Shown: in pieces, positions 61,270 through 64,000 of the stretch
Position numbering within the stretch: position 1 is the first letter of the stretch
Layout: every line of letters begins with the position of its first letter
DNA from: Hetaerina americana
Lineage: Eukaryota; Arthropoda; Insecta; Odonata; Calopterygidae
Assembly: GCA_022747635.1 (NCBI GenBank)
Contig: JAKTNV010000017.1
Coordinates: forward strand, 1,480,501 to 1,544,500
Direction: 5' to 3'
Length of the DNA stretch: 64,000 nucleotides
Program-made: the position numbers and the translations under genes
Notes under the pieces: model-generated
Databases searched by the model: none
The model's input: only the letters and a program-made list of their open reading frames with translations
What the model was told of the DNA's origin: nothing

Positions 61270-62430
61270 ACGTTCGGAACAGAGGGAAAAGAAAATAGGG
61301 AGAAGAAAAGTGAAAAAAAAAATTCTTTTCGCCCTGTAGGCATGGATAAAAAAGTCGCCGATGAAAGAATGCTGCCGAAAGGGGAGAATACTAAGGAAGA
61401 AGAAGGGGTGGAGGACGGTGAGATCCGGACTAAAACGCGACCAATCGAAGAGGAAGCAAGAGTGGTGGGTATATTTAAAAAAATTAAAGTAGGAAAACGG
61501 GAGAGGGGAGAGCGTAGCAACAGAAAAGAGAAGGTGAAGACAAAAGAGGTAGGGGAAGGTGCGGGGAAAGAGGGTATGGAAAGGAGGTAGGTAAATGGAA
61601 CCGAGCGGACAGAGTTTGGAAGGAAGTACAATCCCGTTGACAGCGGAAACTAAGGGGTGTGTTACAAGGCGGTACGGGGTGGAGTTGGGGGGATGGAGAC
61701 GGAAGAGGCTGGAGATGGGGAGTATGAGGGGGGGGGCAAGGGGCGGAAAGGGCGGGAGGGGGCAGACCCAGAGCACCAAACAAAAGCGAATCGATCTTCT
61801 CTCGCTGCACATTAATTACGGGAGGAATCCTCACAAGCGGGACGTAATACCTTGTCATCTCCCCCATCTCACAGCATCCCGCCCACCTTCCTCCTCCCCC
61901 GCACCCCAACGGCAGATCTTCCTTGCCCCTAATTCCACCCCCTCCCTCTTTATCTCCCATTTCCCGACCTAACCCCCCGCCAGCCACCTTCCTCACCCCC
62001 ATCAGCGCGCAGCGCGAGCTTTTCTTACCCAGCCAAGGGTGCCCGCCCACTGCCATCCCTGTGCCCGCCATTATTACTCTAATCTCCACCTCCGCCTCCC
62101 TTCCGTGGTCCTTTTTGTCAACCCCTGCCCGCGTCCGCCCCTTACGTCCTGTCCCCACCCTCCCCTCTTGCCTCAACAGATCCTCCACCTCCCCCTTCCG
62201 ACGGTTCACTCCCCCCCGTTACTCGTTCCCTCCTTGGATTTCGCTGGCTTTATTCCCTACACGAGCTCGGGACCAATAACGCGCGAAACAAAAGTTTTCC
62301 GAGAGAAAAACTCGTGCGGATCCCTGGGATGAGCCGTCGGCGGCGGTGTTTGCTCTTTCTCCCTCCCGCTGGAGGTGGGGGACGCGACGGGAGGGATGAA
62401 ATGGGGAGGGAGACCAAGAGCGGGGTAGAA
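61270..62430. other. Large purine-rich then pyrimidine-rich GC block
   Basis: The plus strand is G/A-rich from about 61270 to 61760, passes through a short unbiased segment, and is C/T-rich from about 61850 to 62230, followed by a CpG-rich end with a small purine patch near 62370-62425. The 241-codon minus-strand frame spans the switch and turns from Arg/Gly/Glu-rich to Pro/Ser/Leu-rich exactly where the base composition changes, which marks it as an artefact. This is the largest mirrored purine/pyrimidine arrangement in the window. Confidence 0.6.
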
Positions 62431-64000
62431 ACTTTTGTAATACTACATACATATTATGTAATATCCGAACGCGGGATGGGAAATTAGACAGCTCGCGATG
62501 AATCCGTCGAAGAGCAGATCCAAATTCGAGTTTCACCATCATTTCCGCTGCCAAAATAAAAATATTCAGGTCTTCCCTGCTTTGCTAAGGGGATAGAGGC
62601 AAGAGAGCCTACAACGGTAAAAACAAATTGCATCTTAAATGCCAAAAATAAAAGTAATGACGGTGGAAAAATTAACAATAATGGAATTCTGCAGCTATCA
62701 CACATGTTAGTAACGCTTTTCTACTGTAAAATTAGCATAAATTGTTAGAAAGGATATTCAGTTAGGTTTATATTTTCCAAGGAGACATTTCCATCGTAAA
62801 TACAATATTTAAAACTCACGAAAAATCCTTTTGAAAGAAGGGTATTTGTTTCGTTACGATGAAATATCACACAACTAAGTAATAATGTGTGTGCACAAAG
62901 AATATTTAGTGAATAGAATATATGTATCTTTCTACATTGATGATAACAACGCAAATTTTCATGGAAAGAGGCTTCGATTTACCATTTTGATTGGAAAGTA
63001 CTCACATATATTATTTTTTGGGAATTCCATGAAGTAAATAAGCATAGAGATAAGGATTTAAGCAATGCTTGAAAACAGGGTTTTTTGCCATGTTTTCAAA
63101 TATTTATCTTATTCTTCAAACACACCAAAATATTCACTTGGGTTCGAGTACTTTAGAGTGCACACTTGCTGAACACGTAACTTGAGATGCACACGCGAAG
63201 ATCAGTTTGTCAGCGTATTTTAATAGTACGGCAACATCATTTTACTGTAATTAATTAAAAAAACACGAAAACATCCACGAACCTGGTAATTAATTAATGA
63301 TGACAAAGCAAAGTGCAAATATTTAAATCGAAATGTTTTATTCAACACATAATAAATTAAATAGAAAATATTTTATTGAACAATACTTTAAATATGCAGT
63401 TTTATAATGCTTTAATTTACTAATGTTAATATTTTATTTCGTTTAATATGTTGAGCATAGAATAAGGTTAAAGGAAGTATTTTAAACAGCGATACATGAT
63501 TAAAAATTGTTTCCAGTATGCTTTGAGAAAACTTACCATTGCAAAAAGTGTAAAAAATAGTAGTGATTGAAATTGTAAATGAAATTCCACAACAAATTGC
63601 GTCGCTTAAACAAAGGACTACTTCATTTTGCCCATTAAAGCCATCATCTAATCAGTTCCTCTAAATTTTGGGGGAAAATACTAAACATAAGATGTTTTTT
63701 CATCCAGATTAATGTTTTCCAATTATGATGGCCAATGAACTCCAACATAAACATAGCTATCACAGACACCATAGTGTAATGTACTATGTTTTCAAAAGTC
63801 TTCTAAACCAGTACTCTGTTTCAGTCTCAGTAAATGTTTTTTATGAACACAAACAATACTTCCCCTACTATGAACGGGGAAAGACTACATCAATTCCATA
63901 CTTTTGAGCTACATAACCGATTTATGACAGGACTGCACGAGTAAAAGTAATGGATCTCATAAGTGGACTCACTGCTTTCCGATACTATTCCATCTTGATA
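62431..64000. other. AT-rich DNA, no gene seen
   Basis: Unique AT-rich sequence to the end of the window. A short match to the SINE S1 end (GAAGATCAGTTTG near 63199) is too short to claim. Confidence 0.55.

Noticed and set aside
61484..62209. 241-codon minus-strand frame
   Set aside because: Amino-acid composition flips from Gly/Arg/Glu to Pro/Ser/Leu exactly where base composition switches, with no domain.
63195..63215. Match to the terminal motif of SINE S1 (GAAGATCAGTTTG)
   Set aside because: Only 13 bases agree and the flanks do not, which is too short to call a copy.

Overview
This is 64 kb of gene-poor nuclear DNA from a eukaryote, most likely an arthropod and plausibly an insect. Bacterial or organellar origin is excluded: open frames are short and mostly low-complexity, there are no operons or ribosome binding sites, and the recognisable content is decayed non-LTR retrotransposons, tRNA-derived SINEs, long microsatellites and foldback repeats. 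Two tandem TTAGG-type units inside one hairpin are compatible with the insect telomere motif but are far too little to prove it. I could not recognise any intact protein-coding gene, rRNA gene or functional tRNA gene. The longest open frames lie in one-sided purine/pyrimidine tracts or (TA)n repeats and give Pro/Ser/Arg- or Tyr/Ile-rich translations, so I treat them as artefacts.

Layout. Moderately AT-rich unique DNA alternates with blocks of about 0.3-1 kb that are GC- and CpG-rich or strongly purine-biased (near 0.3-1.25, 5.2-5.8, 12.4-13.8, 20.2-20.6, 22.9-23.4, 25.6-26.5, 27.3-27.9, 30.9-31.4, 35.4-35.9, 37.2-37.9, 52.1-52.5, 53.4-53.9, 59.1-59.5 and 61.3-62.4 kb). These could be regulatory islands, promoters of genes outside the window, or mutationally biased DNA; the sequence alone does not decide.

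Mobile DNA. At least two non-LTR (LINE) lineages are present. Family A is represented by a C-terminal ORF2 piece with its 3' UTR (40.3-40.9 kb) and probably by the reverse transcriptase piece at 41.2-41.7 kb. Its 3' end is a GC-rich hairpin followed by short GATGTA-type repeats instead of poly(A), and the same end recurs as 5'-truncated copies at 46.8, 50.2 and 57.4 kb, in a divergent inverted copy at 21.0 kb, and perhaps at 32.7 and 56.5 kb. Family B, of a different ORF2 type, is seen as decayed pieces at 17.1-17.3 kb (+), 24.1-24.5 kb (-) and 32.8-34.3 kb (+). All carry stops, frameshifts or lost catalytic residues and are dead. SINEs with tRNA-like promoters lie at 46.1, 48.6 and 52.8 kb, with weaker candidates at 48.2 and 53.1 kb. 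A 33-bp retroposon tail flanked by a 17-bp target-site duplication lies at 36.45 kb.

The most interesting structure is a near-perfect palindrome of two 85-nt arms at 10.3-10.5 kb, which resembles ends of Penelope-like elements and carries a hammerhead-ribozyme-like core in the left arm (minus strand). Other foldbacks lie at 23.87, 26.85, 40.21 and 52.85 kb. No defence system, biosynthetic cluster or new gene system is visible.
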